Program-made: the position numbers and the translations under genes
Source of the DNA: Halanaerobium sp046541575
GTDB lineage: Bacteria; Bacillota; Halanaerobiia; Halanaerobiales; Halanaerobiaceae
Assembly (NCBI GenBank): GCA_046541575.1
Contig: JBKHDA010000082.1
Location: 1 to 7,620 of the forward strand
Reading direction: 5' to 3'
DNA length: 7,620 nucleotides
Shown: positions 6,795-7,620 of the stretch, in pieces
Position numbering within the stretch: position 1 is the first letter of the stretch
How the letters are laid out: each line of letters begins with the position of its first letter
Notes under the pieces: model-generated
Told to the model about the DNA's origin: nothing
The model's database searches: none
The model's input: only the letters and a program-made list of their open reading frames with translations

Positions 6795-7196
6795 ATGGAG
6801 CTTATAAATTGCAGAGAATGCGGCAAATTATTTTCTTCAGCAGGACAAAAAGTCTGCCCGGACTGTCGACAGAGTGAGGAAGAAAAATTTGAGATAGTAA
6901 AGGAATATTTGTGGGAGAATCCAAATTCTACAGTTAAAAAAGTAGCTGAGGAAACCGGAGTTGACGAGGATTTAATCATTAAATTTATGCGTGAGGACAG
7001 GCTGGCTGCTGAAGGCCTGGTAGTTGATTATACATTAAAGTGCAGGCACTGTGGAGCCGAAATTGAATCGGGAATATTCTGCAGCAGCTGCCGCAGTAAA
7101 ATGATCAGTGATTTTAAGCAGGGAGATGAGCCGGAGGAAAAGAAAAAGGGAAACCAGGAGATGTTTTTAAAAGATCGTTTTAAAAGAAATAATTAA
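6795..7196 (+). CDS. yvyF: YvyF-family flagellar-region zinc-ribbon protein
   Basis: This 133-residue protein resembles the YvyF family that sits beside flgM, flgN and flgK in Bacillus and clostridial flagellar loci; its biochemical role is not settled. An N-terminal zinc ribbon has C6-x2-C9 and C21-x2-C24. A predicted helical, helix-turn-helix-like middle segment spans about 32-70 (STVKKVAEETGVDEDLIIKFM at its core). A second zinc ribbon has C83-x2-C86 and C96-x2-C99. The tail is highly charged (about 108-133). I chose the ATG at 6795 because AAGGGG (6780-6785) precedes it by 9 nt and the protein then begins MELINCRECG, as in the family; the TTG at 6771 would add eight residues without a ribosome-binding site. 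It is divergent from cheB and followed by its own terminator, so it appears monocistronic, unlike the usual flagellar setting. The layout of two zinc knuckles around a DNA-binding-like core suggests a regulator, but that is inference. Confidence 0.78.
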   Translation: MELINCRECGKLFSSAGQKVCPDCRQSEEEKFEIVKEYLWENPNSTVKKVAEETGVDEDLIIKFMREDRLAAEGLVVDYTLKCRHCGAEIESGIFCSSCRSKMISDFKQGDEPEEKKKGNQEMFLKDRFKRNN

Positions 7197-7259
7197 TCAA
7201 AAATGAATAAAAATTTAATCTGAAGTCGTGCTACTTTTTTCGAAAGTCTTTTTAAATAA

Positions 7260-7304
7260 AGATAAAGTCAGTTAAAAAAAGAACTGGCTTTATTTAATTT
7301 TAAT
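7260..7304 (+). terminator. Rho-independent terminator after the yvyF-like gene
   Basis: Bases 7260-7273 pair with 7282-7295 in a stem of up to 14 bp with two G-T wobbles (core AAAGTCAGTT with AACTGGCTTT) and an eight-base A-rich loop. The tail AATTTTAATTTT is T-rich though interrupted. It should isolate yvyF from the downstream sugar-binding gene. Confidence 0.72.
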
Positions 7305-7334
7305 TTTCAAAATACTCTTTCAATTTTTAATGAA

Positions 7335-7347
7335 TATGTTATAATAA
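7335..7347 (+). promoter_or_regulatory. Extended -10 promoter of the solute-binding protein gene
   Basis: TATGTTATAATAA carries an exact extended -10, TGTTATAAT, with TATAAT at 7340-7345. A weak -35-like TTTCAA (7318-7323) sits 16 bp upstream. Transcription would start near 7351, giving a leader of about 155 nt. Confidence 0.55.
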
Positions 7348-7374
7348 TTATGGAGTGAGATTTTTATTAATAAT

Positions 7375-7388
7375 CTAATTCGTTTTAG
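7375..7388. promoter_or_regulatory. Possible CG-centred operator (weak)
   Basis: CTAATTCGTTTTAG is an imperfect palindrome around a central CG (outer CTAA/TTAG match, inner TT/TT does not). It sits about 25-35 bp downstream of the predicted start site of a sugar transport gene. LacI-family sugar regulators often use CG-centred palindromes, but the match is too short to be sure. Confidence 0.2.
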
Positions 7389-7392
7389 TGGT

Positions 7393-7450
7393 TGAGAGAT
7401 TTTACAGTAGAATATCTGCTCAATGGGGGTGATAATTAAATTATCATTGG
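7393..7450 (+). promoter_or_regulatory. Two adjacent hairpins in the leader of the solute-binding protein gene
   Basis: Hairpin 1 pairs TGAGAGAT (7393-7400) with ATCT-G-CTCA (7414-7422), the G being bulged. Hairpin 2 pairs GATAAT (7431-7436) with ATTATC (7440-7445) and can extend through CAAT (7421-7424) and ATTG (7446-7449) across a G-rich bulge. The two share bases 7421-7422, so the extended forms compete. A T-rich run, CTTTTTGTTTT, follows hairpin 2. This resembles an attenuator but matches no riboswitch class that I recognise. Confidence 0.35.
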
Positions 7451-7505
7451 CTTTTTGTTTTCAATATTTATTAAAGTCTGAATAAAAAAATAAGGAGGAC
7501 AAAAA

Positions 7506-7620
7506 ATGTTATTGAAAAAAAGTGCTTTGTTGAGTTTATTATTAATGGTGGCTTTGCTTTTTGTCTTCAGTTTTTCAGCATTGGCTCAGGATGAGGAAGT
7601 AGAAATTTTCAGCTGGTGGA
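7506..7620 (+). CDS. Sugar ABC transporter extracellular solute-binding protein, N-terminus only
   Basis: Only the first 38 codons are in the window. The protein begins with a basic n-region (MLLKK), a long hydrophobic core (about 7-23) and a signal peptidase I site after ALA (25-27); the mature chain would start QDEEVEIFSWW. The VEIFSWW start of the mature chain is typical of family 1 carbohydrate-binding proteins, often annotated for glucose, mannose or oligosaccharides. There is no lipobox cysteine, so the protein would be released rather than lipid-anchored, which fits a periplasm and hence a diderm cell. A strong AAGGAGG (7492-7498) lies 7 nt before the ATG. It is probably the first gene of an uptake operon with two permeases beyond the window; the substrate cannot be judged. 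Confidence 0.8.
   Translation, partial: MLLKKSALLSLLLMVALLFVFSFSALAQDEEVEIFSWW

Larger units (their letters stand above)
7197..7505. other. 309-nt gene-free spacer with terminator, promoter and structured leader
   Basis: No coding sequence is supported here. The first 60 bases are plain AT-rich DNA. A terminator hairpin lies at 7260-7295, an extended -10 promoter at 7335-7345, and a leader of about 155 nt contains two adjacent inverted repeats before the AAGGAGG at 7492-7498. The parts are described separately. Confidence 0.7.

Noticed and set aside
6755..6979. 74-codon open frame on the - strand over the start of the yvyF-like gene
   Set aside because: It is a shadow of the zinc-ribbon gene, whose cysteine pairs and ribosome-binding site strongly support the + strand reading.

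Overview
The window is an ordinary chromosomal stretch of a low-GC, motile anaerobe of the Firmicutes type. The protein style, the AT-rich spacers and a sugar-binding protein with a cleavable signal peptide but no lipobox all suit a diderm clostridial relative such as Halanaerobium or another member of the Halanaerobiales. This assignment is an inference from sequence style; no database was searched.

Layout. Bases 1-2111 hold the C-terminal three quarters of uvrA on the + strand. Bases 2110-2820 hold a small mobile module: a REP-associated tyrosine transposase (RAYT, Y1/HUH family) bracketed by inverted copies of a short GTAC-rich palindrome. Its ribosome-binding region is folded into a 12-bp inverted repeat. 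Bases 2840-4690 hold complete uvrC. A bidirectional terminator at about 4708-4729 separates uvrC from a convergent, translationally coupled cheB-cheR pair on the - strand (6571 down to 4770). A divergent promoter region (6572-6794) serves cheB on one side and, on the other, a small double zinc-ribbon protein of the YvyF flagellar family (6795-7196). A terminator and a leader of about 155 nt follow. The window ends in the first 38 codons of a secreted sugar-type ABC solute-binding protein.

How the genes work together. UvrA finds DNA damage and loads UvrB, and UvrC makes both incisions, so the left half is nucleotide excision repair interrupted by the RAYT module. CheR methylates and CheB demethylates chemoreceptors, forming the adaptation arm of chemotaxis, and YvyF is usually linked to flagellar gene clusters. 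The last gene is probably the first cistron of a carbohydrate uptake operon.

I found no new defence, biosynthetic or other undescribed system. The items most worth a second look are the paired palindromes around the RAYT, the hairpin over its ribosome-binding site with a possible promoter inside the loop, and the structured leader before the sugar-binding gene.
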